Of a DNA stretch of 64,000 nucleotides, positions 43,160 through 51,714 are shown piece by piece; positions within the stretch are counted from its first letter, which is position 1, and each line of letters begins with the position of its first letter. The notes beneath the pieces were generated by a model. The model was given only the letters and a program-made list of their open reading frames with translations, was not told where the DNA came from and did no database searches. The position numbers were made by a program, and so were the translations under genes. This DNA is from an uncultured Bacteroidales bacterium (lineage in GTDB: Bacteria; Bacteroidota; Bacteroidia; Bacteroidales; Muribaculaceae). The stretch is from the NCBI GenBank assembly GCA_905210435.1, contig CAJLWO010000001.1, positions 1-64,000 of the forward strand, given 5' to 3'.

Positions 43160-45448
43160 ATGACCAGATTCTTATATTGTATTTCCCTGATATTGGGAAT
43201 ATTTATGGCCGTACCGACAGTCAGCGCACAAAATTTGACTGATGATGACGGCTATCCGATAATGTATGTACGCGGCACCCAGACAGGCGACTGGAGCGCC
43301 AACGAAGACTACCGCTTCAGCCGCGAGGGCAACACCTATACCTTGCATCTTGACGCGCTCGACGGGCATTTCAAAATCTCGAACGCCGACTGGACATGCA
43401 ATTTCGGTGCAAACAGCGAGACCTCAACCGACATATCGCGCTCGGCAATCAAGTCAGGCATTGCCGACGGATACAACTTCAACGCCATCGGCCTGCATGA
43501 CGTTGACATATCGTTCGACCTGCAGCTCAACGGCGGACAGCTCCTCCCGACGCAGATAACATTTATCGTCGACGGCCGGCCTGCACCCGACCCCGAACCC
43601 GGTCCGGCTCCTGCTACCGGCGTATCGGGCACTCTCCCCGTGCTCCACATCAATGTATATCAGTATGACAGCGCCACCGAATCATTTATCCTCGACGGCG
43701 ACGGCAACAAGATACTTGACAACGAGGTAATAAGCAAAGACTTGGGACACAAAGAGTATTTTCACGGCGAATACCGGCTCGATGTCAACGGCTGCCAGTG
43801 GCTTATCGACCTCGGCGCCACTTCGGTAGGGACAGAAGATGCACCGCTCCCCCTGCAGATCAAGGCACGCGGCAACTACACCCGCAAGGCCTTCGCAAAA
43901 AAGCCGTTCAAGCTCAAGCTCGACAAGAAGCAGAACCTCCTCAACATGAACATAAACGGCCAGAAATCAAAACATTGGGCGATACTGGCGCATGCCGATG
44001 ACAACAAGGGCTATCTGCGCAACTTCACCGGCTTCGCGCTCGGCGAACGTATCGGACTGCCCTGGACACCCCGCCAGCAGCCCATAGAGGTCATCATCAA
44101 CGGCGACTACCGCGGCCTCTATTTCCTGACGGAGTCGATACGCGTGGGCGACGGACGAGTGCCCGTAGAGGAGCTTGACGACAATGTCGACGACCGCGCG
44201 CTCGTGTCGGGCGGATATATCGTCGAACTTGACAACTACGACGAGCCCGACGACGCCCAGATCCAAATGGAAGAAAAGGGGCAGTCCGACCAGTACAAAG
44301 ACATGCTCCGCATCACGTTCGACACCCCCGAGGTCTACTCCGACCTGCAGCGCCGATTCATCACCGACCAGTTCACCGCCATCAACGACCTCATCGGCGA
44401 GGACTCCGACAACATGTGGAAATATCTGGACCTCGACGACGCCGCCCGCTACTATGTGGTGGAGGAAATCATATCGCACACGGAGTCATACCACGGCTCG
44501 ACCTATCTCTACCGCGACCGCGGAGAGGGCCGGAAATGGCACTTCTCCCCGCTTTGGGACTGCGGCAACGCTTTCAACGGACTGACCGACGCCTATTTCT
44601 ATGACTGCGACCCGTATGGCAACACATGGATACCGTCGCTGCGCATGAACGCCACATTCAACGCCAAGGTGAAAGAGACATGGCAATGGTTCATGGGCAC
44701 ACAGGGCGGATACGCCGGCCTTACCGACGACATCGACATCTACTGCTCGCGCATAGCCGAGGCTGCCAAAGCCGACGCCCGACGCTGGCGCGGACAGCCT
44801 GTGCCTGTCGACGGAATGGATGTGACCGACAACAGCGACATGGAGTCGTGCAAGAAGACCGTGCTCCGTCACCTCAACGCCAAGATAAACTGGCTCGCGC
44901 AGCAAAACGATTTCGGCGCCATAGGGGGCAATTACCCCGAACCGGCACGCGACACTACTCCCGCCGAACCTCTCCCCTCCTATGCCCGCGAACCCGACCC
45001 CGAGCAGACCATAACAGTATATTTCATCGACGACAGCAATGAGCCGTGGGACGAAGTGTATGCCTACGTATATGGCCCCACCGAGGACGGCATCGAAAAC
45101 TATCAGGCGCTCGGCGCATGGCCCGGCACCCTCATGCAGCCAGCGACAATCGAGGGAAAGAGCGGCTATATGCTCACTTTCGAGCCGGAACATAAACTTG
45201 CCGCGACAGCCTGCATAATAATCAACGGCGGCCTTGACGCGGCGCAGACCAAGACCTTCCCCCTCGCCGACGGAAACATCTACTACCGTTCGGGCAAATT
45301 CACCGATGCCGACATCGTAATCGAGGATGCCGCCGACACCGCAGCTGAATATTTCGACGTCATGGGACGCCGTGTAGCCACTCCCCGACCCGGCGGCATC
45401 TACATTGTGCGTCGCGGAAACAACATAACCAAAATGCTCGTAAAATAG
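43160..45448 (+). CDS. Secreted CotH-kinase family protein with carbohydrate-binding module and type-IX-like tail
   Basis: 762 residues. Signal peptide (MTRFLYCISLILGIFMAVPT, cleaved after SA). About 30-140: a beta-sandwich (MYVRGTQTGDWSANEDYRFS). Then a Pro/Asp linker and the CotH-like atypical kinase domain: LQIKARGNYTRKAFAKKPFK (start of the fold), LLNMNINGQKSKHWAILAHA, GYIVELDNYDEP, and SHTESYHGSTYLYRD with PLWDCGNAFNG (metal/catalytic region). Residues ~610-720 resemble a CBM26-type starch-binding module (ITVYFIDDSNEPWDEVYAYV). The end (YFDVMGRRVA, GGIYIVRRG) is the sorting tail. CotH kinases phosphorylate secreted proteins in some systems; the target here is unknown. Confidence 0.9.
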   Translation: MTRFLYCISLILGIFMAVPTVSAQNLTDDDGYPIMYVRGTQTGDWSANEDYRFSREGNTYTLHLDALDGHFKISNADWTCNFGANSETSTDISRSAIKSGIADGYNFNAIGLHDVDISFDLQLNGGQLLPTQITFIVDGRPAPDPEPGPAPATGVSGTLPVLHINVYQYDSATESFILDGDGNKILDNEVISKDLGHKEYFHGEYRLDVNGCQWLIDLGATSVGTEDAPLPLQIKARGNYTRKAFAKKPFKLKLDKKQNLLNMNINGQKSKHWAILAHADDNKGYLRNFTGFALGERIGLPWTPRQQPIEVIINGDYRGLYFLTESIRVGDGRVPVEELDDNVDDRALVSGGYIVELDNYDEPDDAQIQMEEKGQSDQYKDMLRITFDTPEVYSDLQRRFITDQFTAINDLIGEDSDNMWKYLDLDDAARYYVVEEIISHTESYHGSTYLYRDRGEGRKWHFSPLWDCGNAFNGLTDAYFYDCDPYGNTWIPSLRMNATFNAKVKETWQWFMGTQGGYAGLTDDIDIYCSRIAEAAKADARRWRGQPVPVDGMDVTDNSDMESCKKTVLRHLNAKINWLAQQNDFGAIGGNYPEPARDTTPAEPLPSYAREPDPEQTITVYFIDDSNEPWDEVYAYVYGPTEDGIENYQALGAWPGTLMQPATIEGKSGYMLTFEPEHKLAATACIIINGGLDAAQTKTFPLADGNIYYRSGKFTDADIVIEDAADTAAEYFDVMGRRVATPRPGGIYIVRRGNNITKMLVK

Positions 45449-45666
45449 CCTCATTCCTAAGAGCTTGTCTAAAATTCAGTGCATGGCGCTGCAATATAAC
45501 CACCGGCCTTGAGCGTGTATCAAAACTCGATTTTATCAGCCCGCGGTTTTTAGCGAACAACAGATCATCAAGTATCATGCACCGTAATTTCAGCTTATGC
45601 CCTTATTATCAAGCATGACTGAAGGCGATAAGCCGCGTTTGCAATAATATGGATTTATATTACTAC
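45449..45666. other. Unassigned gap between the CotH gene and hemD
   Basis: About 220 nt of mixed composition. No repeat of families A-E, no promoter with a full -7 box and no plausible coding sequence is seen. Possibly a decayed insertion, but nothing supports a specific call. Confidence 0.3.
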
Positions 45667-45704
45667 GGCCGGGCCGGCAAATCGGATGATTTGCCGGCCC
45701 GGCC
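45667..45704. terminator. Bidirectional terminator between convergent genes
   Basis: GGCCGGGCCGGCAAATC (45667-45683) pairs perfectly with 45688-45704 around GGAT. It lies between the CotH gene (plus) and hemD (minus). Confidence 0.75.
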
Positions 45705-45749
45705 TGTTATCGCTTGTTATGACTTTTGTTATGAGTTACGGCACGAGTG

Positions 45750-46493
45750 TCAGCCGGCTTCCTGCTCGGTGAGGTACATGTCGAGAGCTGCGGTAACGGA
45801 GGGAGCCTTTACTGTGGGGGCCTCCATGTCAAGACGGAATCCTGCATCCTTTATGGCTTTGGCCGTCGCTCCTCCGAAGCATCCTATCTTGATGTCGCCC
45901 TGATCGAAAGCGGGGAAGTTCTTCTGTAAAGACGCTATGCCTGAGGGGCTGAAGAAGAGCAACATGTCGTAGTCGAAAGGCTCGTCGGCCGTGAAGTCGT
46001 TGCTGACAGTGCGGTACATCACCGCCTTGGTGTAGTCGATTTTGTTGTCGAGGATACCGGTGTCGTCCTTATGCACGTCGGAGATGGCATAGAGGAATTT
46101 CTCCTTTGCGTGCTTGGTGAGGAACGGAAGCAGATCGGCCAGTTTGCCTGTGGAGGCATGGAAGATTTTGCGCTTGCGGTACTGGATATATTTCTGAAGA
46201 TAGAGAGCGATGGCTTCGGTAGTGCAGAAATATTTCATAGTGTCAGGAATGGTGATGCGCATTTCCTCGCAAAGACGGAAGAAATGGTCAATGGCCGTAC
46301 GCGCCGTGAATATCACCGCTGTAAAGTCCTGGATATTGATTTTTTGCTGACGAAACTCCTTTGAAGAAAGACCCTCGACTTTGATGAACGGACGAAATAC
46401 CACTTCTACATGATGACGTTGAGCAATGTCGAAATAAGGAGATTTATCGGACGTCGGTTTAGGCTGAGATACTAAAATCTTTTTTATTTTCAC
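45750..46493 (-). CDS. hemD: Uroporphyrinogen-III synthase
   Basis: Cyclises hydroxymethylbilane to uroporphyrinogen III in tetrapyrrole synthesis. The 247 residues from a GTG start at 46493 begin MKIKKILVSQPKPTSDKSPY; the GTG overlaps the stop of the preceding gene by 4 nt (GTGA). Two alternating Rossmann-like domains show EVVFRPFIKVEGLSSKEFRQ, AVIFTARTAIDHFFRLC, ATGK-equivalent HASTGKLADLLPFL and the conserved FFSPSGIASL and CFGGATAKAIKDAGFR. An in-frame ATG at 46571 would start inside the upstream gene and add 26 residues; I reject it. A TACCTTTG box (46569-46576, minus) might give internal transcription. Confidence 0.88.
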   Translation of the reverse strand: MKIKKILVSQPKPTSDKSPYFDIAQRHHVEVVFRPFIKVEGLSSKEFRQQKINIQDFTAVIFTARTAIDHFFRLCEEMRITIPDTMKYFCTTEAIALYLQKYIQYRKRKIFHASTGKLADLLPFLTKHAKEKFLYAISDVHKDDTGILDNKIDYTKAVMYRTVSNDFTADEPFDYDMLLFFSPSGIASLQKNFPAFDQGDIKIGCFGGATAKAIKDAGFRLDMEAPTVKAPSVTAALDMYLTEQEAG

Positions 46494-47287
46494 GCTGTAA
46501 ATTCTAAATAACGCAGAACGGATAGGGATAATCTGCGTAAAATTAATAGGGGTGTTATTTCTAAGGCGCAAAGGTACAAAATAAAATAAAGCAACGAGCC
46601 AAAATTGGTATAAAAAATTCTAAATCCCTTGCAAATAAATAAAATCCGCGTCAAAATATAGCATCCGGCGGCCAATATGAGCATCACGTCGGTGAGTCCG
46701 GTGTAGAAAAGCGACAGCAGCGCGGGCACGATAAGAAGCATGGACAGGAGGGTCTGCGAGGCGTTGAATCCCGAGAGCCACTGGCGGGTGGCGTCGCGGT
46801 CGGCGAATGCATACCCCACGGTGCTGTACACTGCGAGCTGCCACAGGTAATAGCACAGGGCGACCAGCGCGAGCAGCATCGTCATGGCCAGCGCGCCGGT
46901 GTCCTCTCTTACTATTCCGTCAGACACGGCGGCGGAAAACATCAGTATCCCCTCGCTCAGACACAGCAGCACGATGATGATGCACAGGGTGCGTGTCTCG
47001 TTGGCCGTGCGGTTGTCGAATGCATTGGCACGCATCCTTATGCCTATGAGGTTTTGCCTGAAGTTTTTGAAAAGCTGCCGGCAATGGCTGATATTGAGGG
47101 CTATGATTACGAGCATGGCGACGATAATGGTCGAGAGCCATGAGTTCTCGCCATAACCGACAGGACGCTGCGTCCCTTCGAGGCCCTGCATGTAGGTTGA
47201 GACGGGCTTCGACGGTGTCACTGCTTTTTCCGCACGTGAGAACGGTGCGTCGGCTTCGGTACTATATCGTAAAAATTCGTTTTCCAA
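46490..47287 (-). CDS. DUF4271 polytopic membrane protein
   Basis: 265 residues; a soluble ~45-residue N-terminus (MENEFLRYSTEADAPFSRAE) is followed by 6-7 helices (WLSTIIVAMLVIIALNISHC, TRTLCIIIVLLCLSEGILMF, MTMLLALVALCYYLWQLAVY, LLSMLLIVPALLSLFYTGLT, FGSLLYFILYLCALEITPLL). The pattern fits DUF4271, a Bacteroidetes family usually next to hemD, as here. Function unknown; the conserved pairing hints at an envelope role. Translationally coupled to hemD. Confidence 0.85.
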   Translation of the reverse strand: MENEFLRYSTEADAPFSRAEKAVTPSKPVSTYMQGLEGTQRPVGYGENSWLSTIIVAMLVIIALNISHCRQLFKNFRQNLIGIRMRANAFDNRTANETRTLCIIIVLLCLSEGILMFSAAVSDGIVREDTGALAMTMLLALVALCYYLWQLAVYSTVGYAFADRDATRQWLSGFNASQTLLSMLLIVPALLSLFYTGLTDVMLILAAGCYILTRILFICKGFRIFYTNFGSLLYFILYLCALEITPLLILRRLSLSVLRYLEFTA

Positions 47288-47349
47288 CTGAAAGGATTAA
47301 TATCAAAAGGATTAATATTATCGGAGATGGTCGTATTATCGTATTATAT

Positions 47350-47428
47350 TGTAGGGACGCACGGTCTGTGCGTCCGGAATGCGCGCATTGGTTATCAGCT
47401 GATTTTCGGACGCACAGACCGTGCGTCC
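47350..47428. repeat. Palindromic repeat, family E (GACGCACGGTCTGTGCGTC)
   Basis: TGTAGGGACGCACGGTCTGT (47350 on) and its reverse complement at 47407-47428 enclose a spacer containing GGTTATCAGCTGATTTTC. Each arm is itself a palindrome. It opens with TGTAGGG, as families A and B do, and the spacer core (TATCAGCTGAT) resembles that of family B copies, so it may be a third lineage of the same element type. Confidence 0.8.
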
Positions 47429-47467
47429 ATACCTTGTTTGCCGAAATTTAGCAGTTTTATACCGGCA

Positions 47468-48067
47468 TCAACGCTTTATGTCGAGTTTCTGTGAGAACTC
47501 GCGTATCTCCACCGGCTTGACTATGCGGGCTACGGCATCCTCGACCGAGTCGGTCACATACCATAGCTTGCGGTGGTCGTCGTTCATGAAGTGCTCGGCT
47601 ATGGAGCGGTCGAGCATTCCGATGAGCGGGTCGTAGTAGCCGTCGACGTTGAGTATCACGACATGGCCCTGATACAGTCCGAGCTGACGCCATGTGATGA
47701 TTTCAAGCAGTTCCTCGAATGTGCCGCAGCCTCCGGGGAGGGCAACCGCCGCGCGCGATAGGGAGGCCATAGTGCGTTTGCGCTCATGCATCGACCCCAC
47801 TGTTATCATCTCGCTCAGGCCGGGATAATTCCACCCGCGCTCTACCATGAAGTCAGGGAGCACACCGACGGCGCGGCCTCCGGCTTCGAGCGCACCGGTG
47901 ATTGCCGCAGCCATCAGGCCTTCGCGGCCGCCTCCCGACACGAGGTCAAGTCCCACCCGGGCGATAGCCTGCCCGAGCGCATAGGCCGCCTCCTTGTATT
48001 TTCTTGCCACAAGCGGCGACGAAGCGCCGTAGACGGTCACTGCCTGTCTGTTTTCACATTCTGTCAT
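47468..48067 (-). CDS. LOG family protein (TIGR00730; nucleoside 5'-monophosphate phosphoribohydrolase-like)
   Basis: 199-residue Rossmann-fold protein. Signatures: SGGGREGLMAAAITGALEAG (46-60 region), Arg98 in MHERKRTM and PGGCGTFEELLEIITWRQLG, with the catalytic Glu pair (118-119). LOG enzymes cleave cytokinin-type and related nucleoside monophosphates; in gut bacteria the true substrate is probably a purine/pyrimidine nucleotide (inference). The start overlaps the Na/Pi transporter stop by 4 nt. Confidence 0.9.
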   Translation of the reverse strand: MTECENRQAVTVYGASSPLVARKYKEAAYALGQAIARVGLDLVSGGGREGLMAAAITGALEAGGRAVGVLPDFMVERGWNYPGLSEMITVGSMHERKRTMASLSRAAVALPGGCGTFEELLEIITWRQLGLYQGHVVILNVDGYYDPLIGMLDRSIAEHFMNDDHRKLWYVTDSVEDAVARIVKPVEIREFSQKLDIKR

Positions 48068-49896
48068 CTCCCCGCACGTTGAAATTCATCTTTTACGGCA
48101 TCCACCACATTGATGATATAGTCGCCGGTCTTCTCGAGGGTCGATACTATGTCCATGTAATAGATACCTGCCTGATATTCGTAATGATGCTCCTTGATAT
48201 TCTCTATATTTGCCGAGCGGAGCGTATTGCGCATGTTGTTGATTTCGCGCTCGCGGTTATACGACGATATGATGTCCTCGCGGCTGTTGTTTTCCAGGTC
48301 GCGGAGCAGAAGGAGCATATTGTCCATAGCCTTTTGCACGTAGTCGAACATCACGTCGATATTATGGTATATTTCCTCGTTGAAATGTACGTTGCCCTGC
48401 TGTTTGCGCAGCAGTATCTTGCCTACTCCGGAGCAGCAGTCGGCGATGCTTTCAATCTCCGACACGATGGCGAGCATGGCCGACACGTGGCGCTTGCCCT
48501 CGTTGGAGAGGCGGCCCTCGGCGCATCGGTTGAGATAGTTGGCAATCTCAAGCTCCATGCGGTCGGAAATATCCTCGTATTTTTCCAGACGCGATGACAG
48601 TCGGTTGAAATCTTCCGAATTTTCCTTGGTATGCACAAGTTCCTTTGCCATCGAAAGCATGCGGTTGACCCTGTCGGCAAACACGGCAATCTCTTTCTCG
48701 GCCTGTGTGATGTTGAGTTCGGAAGCCGAAAGCATGCCCGACGAGATGAATTTGAGCTGGAACTCGTCGTCGCCTTTGCGTTTGGCGGGGAGCAGCCATT
48801 CAACAATCTTGACGTAGACTTTCGTCAGCCATATCATGATTGAGAGGTTGATAAGGTTGAAGAGGGTGTGGAATATCGAGAGGCCGAACGACACCGATAT
48901 CTGCAGCGTCATGATTGTAGTGAGATGGTGCGTGATAAGCGGGTCGGTGGCAGGCAGTTCCGACTGCATCACGCGGGCATAAAGCGCGGGATCCGAGGCT
49001 TCAAGACCGGCTACATAGTTATAGAGCTGCGCCGGGTCGCCCTGCCCTATCTCCTGTGTCACCCATTGTGTCAGATCGACGAAGGGGAAGAATATCGCAA
49101 GAGTCCATAGCGTACCCAACAGGTTGAACAGCAGGTGGCCCATTGCCGTACGTTTGGCGGCCACATTTCCGCTTAACGACGCCAGCAGCGGGGTGATTGT
49201 CGTACCGATATTCGAGCCGAGCACCAGCGCGCAGGCGAGGTCGAAAGTAATCCATCCCTTGCTGCACATTATAAGGGTGATGGCGAATGTTGCGGCCGAC
49301 GACTGGATTATCATCGTGACGATGATACCTACCAGACAGAATATCAGCACCGAGCCGAAACCCATCGTGGTGTAGCGCTGCAGGAACTCGAACATCTCCG
49401 GGTTCTGCTGCAGATCGGGCACATACTTGCTGATGAGCGACAAGCCCATGAACAGGAACGCGAAACCGATACCGAACTCACCTATCGACTTCGTGCGGCT
49501 CTTCTTGGAAAAAAGCAACGGCACCGACACGCCAATCAATGGCAGTGCGAATGCCGCTATATCCACTTTAAACCCGAAAAGGGCTATAATCCAGGCCGTA
49601 AACGTAGTTCCCACGTTGGCACCCATTATCACAGCCATTGACTGCGATAATGTCATCAGTCCCGCATTTACAAAACTCACCACCATGACAGTAGAGGCTG
49701 AAGAACTCTGAATCAAGGCGGTGATAAAAAATCCTGTAATAGTACCGGTAGCACGATTGCGGGTCATTGCTCCGAGTATGTTACGGAGACGGTCGCCCGC
49801 TGCTTTCTGCAGACCTTCGCTCATCACTTTCATTCCGTAGAGGAACAAACCGACAGCTCCTATAAGGCCCAATAGGTCAAGTAAACCGTAATTCAT
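48064..49896 (-). CDS. Na/Pi cotransporter with C-terminal PhoU-like domain
   Basis: 610-residue inner-membrane transporter of the NptA/YjbB family. Two inverted repeats carry the QSSSA motif (ALIQSSSASTVMVVSFVNAG, TMIIQSSAATFAITLIMCSK) with surrounding Gly-rich helices (ILGAMTRNRATGTITGFFIT, VLGSNIGTTITPLLASLSGN). After TM8, residues ~400-600 form a PhoU-like helical bundle (LSMAKELVHTKENSEDFNRL, MLLLLRDLENNSREDIISSY). Expected to move phosphate with Na+. Co-translated with the LOG gene; a strong promoter precedes it. Confidence 0.93.
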   Translation of the reverse strand: MNYGLLDLLGLIGAVGLFLYGMKVMSEGLQKAAGDRLRNILGAMTRNRATGTITGFFITALIQSSSASTVMVVSFVNAGLMTLSQSMAVIMGANVGTTFTAWIIALFGFKVDIAAFALPLIGVSVPLLFSKKSRTKSIGEFGIGFAFLFMGLSLISKYVPDLQQNPEMFEFLQRYTTMGFGSVLIFCLVGIIVTMIIQSSAATFAITLIMCSKGWITFDLACALVLGSNIGTTITPLLASLSGNVAAKRTAMGHLLFNLLGTLWTLAIFFPFVDLTQWVTQEIGQGDPAQLYNYVAGLEASDPALYARVMQSELPATDPLITHHLTTIMTLQISVSFGLSIFHTLFNLINLSIMIWLTKVYVKIVEWLLPAKRKGDDEFQLKFISSGMLSASELNITQAEKEIAVFADRVNRMLSMAKELVHTKENSEDFNRLSSRLEKYEDISDRMELEIANYLNRCAEGRLSNEGKRHVSAMLAIVSEIESIADCCSGVGKILLRKQQGNVHFNEEIYHNIDVMFDYVQKAMDNMLLLLRDLENNSREDIISSYNREREINNMRNTLRSANIENIKEHHYEYQAGIYYMDIVSTLEKTGDYIINVVDAVKDEFQRAGR

Positions 49897-49919
49897 TTAG
49901 TAGTCTATTTAATCTACCG

Positions 49920-49950
49920 CAAAGATAGTGAAATAATGTTTCACTCCAAA
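49920..49950 (-). promoter_or_regulatory. Promoter of the Na/Pi transporter gene
   Basis: Minus strand: TTTG (49947-49950), 19-nt spacer, TATCTTTG (49920-49927), a near-consensus Bacteroidetes promoter 24 nt from the start codon. Confidence 0.7.
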
Positions 49951-49996
49951 ATATTGCATACGATTTGCATATTTTTTCCACCGGCAGCAATATCAG

Positions 49997-50050
49997 GTCG
50001 GACATGTCGGACGAGTCTGACCCGTCCGACCGTTCTGACTTATCGGAAAT
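49997..50050. repeat. 9-bp-period degenerate array (GTCNGACNN), locus 5
   Basis: Units GTCGGACAT, GTCGGACGA, GTCTGACCC, GTCCGACCG, TTCTGACTT, ATCGGAAAT. GGTCGGAC and GTCCGACC can pair. It lies between the U32 gene end (50062) and the Na/Pi transporter promoter. Confidence 0.85.
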
Positions 50051-50061
50051 CGAGTCAGCGG

Positions 50062-51309
50062 CTACGGGTTTACCCTCCACAGGTAGAGGCGGTCGGACTG
50101 GCGCACTTTGGCGGGAACGGGGATGGAAAAGTCGGCGCCTTTTACTACGGTGTCGACGGGGCCGGAGTCAAGACGCATCTCGTCAAGTTCAAGCTCGATT
50201 ACTCCGGTGGTGGGGCCGATAATCAGTATTGTGTCGCCGCGGTGAAGCTCGCCCGTCTCCATGTGGAATTCGGCTACCCCCAGACGCGCGAAATAGCGTG
50301 TCGCCTTCGCCATGTATACCTTGGTACGCGTGGCCGATGACCCGTATTTGCCCGACCATTCACCCAACCGCTGCCCGAGATAGTAGCCATCCCAGAAATC
50401 GCGATTGAAGATGCGGCGCAGACGTTCGTCCCAGCCATCGACCTTCTCGCGGGAGTACGTGCCGTCGACAATGGAGGCGATAGCCTCGTTGTAGCAGCTT
50501 ACGGCTGTGGCCACATACTCGGGGCCGCGGGCGCGTCCCTCGATTTTGAACACCCTGACGCCGGCATCGATCATGCGGTCGAGGAAATGGATTGTCTTCA
50601 GATCCTTGGGCGACATTATGCGCTCGTTGTCGACGGCGAGTTGGTCGCCGGTCTCGCGGTCGGTGACGGTATACGTGCGGCGGCATATCTGGGTGCATCC
50701 GCCGCGGTTGGCACTCGAATTCATCTGATGCAGACTCAGATAGCATTTGCCCGACACGGCCATGCACAGCGCGCCGTGGCAGAACATCTCGATACGTACC
50801 AGTTCGCCGTGCGGACCGCGTATCCCCTCGTCAACAATAGCCCGGTGTATGGCGCTGACCTGGTCGAGATTGAGTTCGCGTGCGAGCACAACGACGTCGG
50901 CCCACTGCGAATAAAATCTGACGGCCTCGATATTGGTGATGTTGCACTGCGTGGAGATATGCACCTCCACCCCCTCGCTGCGGGCTATCATGATGGCGGC
51001 GATGTCGGAGGCTATGACGGCCGATATGCCGCTTTCGCGTACGGCACGGCATATCTCGCGGCACTTCTCCAGCTCATTGTCATAGATTACGGTGTTGACC
51101 GTAAGATATGTCTTGACACCGGCGGCATTGCACGTGGCAGCGATATCGCGCAGGTCGTCGAGCGTGAAATTGGCCGACGAACGCGCACGCATGTTCAGAC
51201 CCTCCACGCCGAAATATATCGCATCGGCACCGGCATTGATTGCGGCATGCAGCGACTCGAAGCTGCCCACCGGCGCCATTATCTCAAAATCTTTTCTATT
51301 CATACACAT
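50062..51309 (-). CDS. U32 family peptidase-like protein (TrhP/RlhA type)
   Basis: 415 residues with an N-terminal TIM barrel: MAPVGSFESLHAAINAGADA, IYFGVEGLNMRARS, VIASDIAAIMIARSEGVEVH. The Cys cluster (EMFCHGALCMAVSGKCYLSL then NRGGCTQICRRTY) fits U32 proteins that hydroxylate RNA in E. coli (tRNA U34 for TrhP, 23S C2501 for RlhA) with a bound Fe-S cluster. Protease activity, the historical annotation, is unlikely. Start ATG 51309 or 51303 (MNRKDFEI). Confidence 0.9.
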   Translation of the reverse strand: MCMNRKDFEIMAPVGSFESLHAAINAGADAIYFGVEGLNMRARSSANFTLDDLRDIAATCNAAGVKTYLTVNTVIYDNELEKCREICRAVRESGISAVIASDIAAIMIARSEGVEVHISTQCNITNIEAVRFYSQWADVVVLARELNLDQVSAIHRAIVDEGIRGPHGELVRIEMFCHGALCMAVSGKCYLSLHQMNSSANRGGCTQICRRTYTVTDRETGDQLAVDNERIMSPKDLKTIHFLDRMIDAGVRVFKIEGRARGPEYVATAVSCYNEAIASIVDGTYSREKVDGWDERLRRIFNRDFWDGYYLGQRLGEWSGKYGSSATRTKVYMAKATRYFARLGVAEFHMETGELHRGDTILIIGPTTGVIELELDEMRLDSGPVDTVVKGADFSIPVPAKVRQSDRLYLWRVNP

Positions 51310-51322
51310 TACTTATATTCTG

Positions 51323-51330
51323 CAAAGTTA
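51323..51330 (-). promoter_or_regulatory. Promoter of the U32 gene
   Basis: CAAAGTTA reads TAACTTTG on the minus strand, giving a very short leader (about 10-15 nt) before the start codon at 51309. Confidence 0.6.
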
Positions 51331-51401
51331 ATTGAAATAACCCACCTCACAAAATTTAACATGAAACCTTACACCAAATCATGAACTTTCAGCCATATCC
51401 C

Positions 51402-51501
51402 GGTGTTTTGTCTATGCGAGGGCATAAAGCAGAAACCTCGCGCTAAAACACACCCCTACCCCCACGGGTAAGAAAAAGCTGCCCCCACGGCAGCTTTTTT
51501 T
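51402..51501 (+). ncRNA. Candidate small structured RNA ending in an intrinsic terminator
   Basis: In the 405-nt gap between the U32 gene and trpB. A stem GGTGTTTT (51402-51409) with AAAACACACC (51445-51454) holds an inner stem GCGAGG/CCTCGC (51416-51421 / 51436-51441). After a C-rich linker comes a perfect terminator: AAAAAGCTGCC (51473-51483) with GGCAGCTTTTTTT (51489-51501). trpB has its own promoter downstream, so the terminator is not needed for trpB. I cannot find a clear promoter for a plus-strand RNA, so this stays a candidate. Confidence 0.4.
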
Positions 51502-51608
51502 AGTTAATATTGCATTAATATGCATTCTTACGGAATATATTCAATATATATTCTCCGACAAGCATATTTTTATCATGGAAAATTGTTTCAATCATCACAA
51601 TTTTTATT

Positions 51609-51616
51609 TATCTTTG
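51609..51616 (+). promoter_or_regulatory. Promoter of trpB
   Basis: TATCTTTG, about 100 nt before the trpB ATG; the A/T-rich leader (51617-51714) shows no Trp-codon leader peptide. Confidence 0.55.
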
Positions 51617-51714
51617 CAACAATTTCATGCTTTAGACTATCATAAAGTCATACTTTATAAAACTCAAATTCAATTCACAACAATTGTATAAAAATCAAAA
51701 ACGACATAATTACA

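Noticed and set aside
45449..45600. Remnant of an insertion sequence after the CotH gene
   Set aside because: No transposase motif, terminal repeat or target duplication can be seen.
51361..51714. Tryptophan attenuator with a leader peptide for trpB
   Set aside because: No Trp-codon-containing short ORF precedes the terminator at 51473-51501, and a promoter lies downstream of it, so classical attenuation of trpB is not supported.
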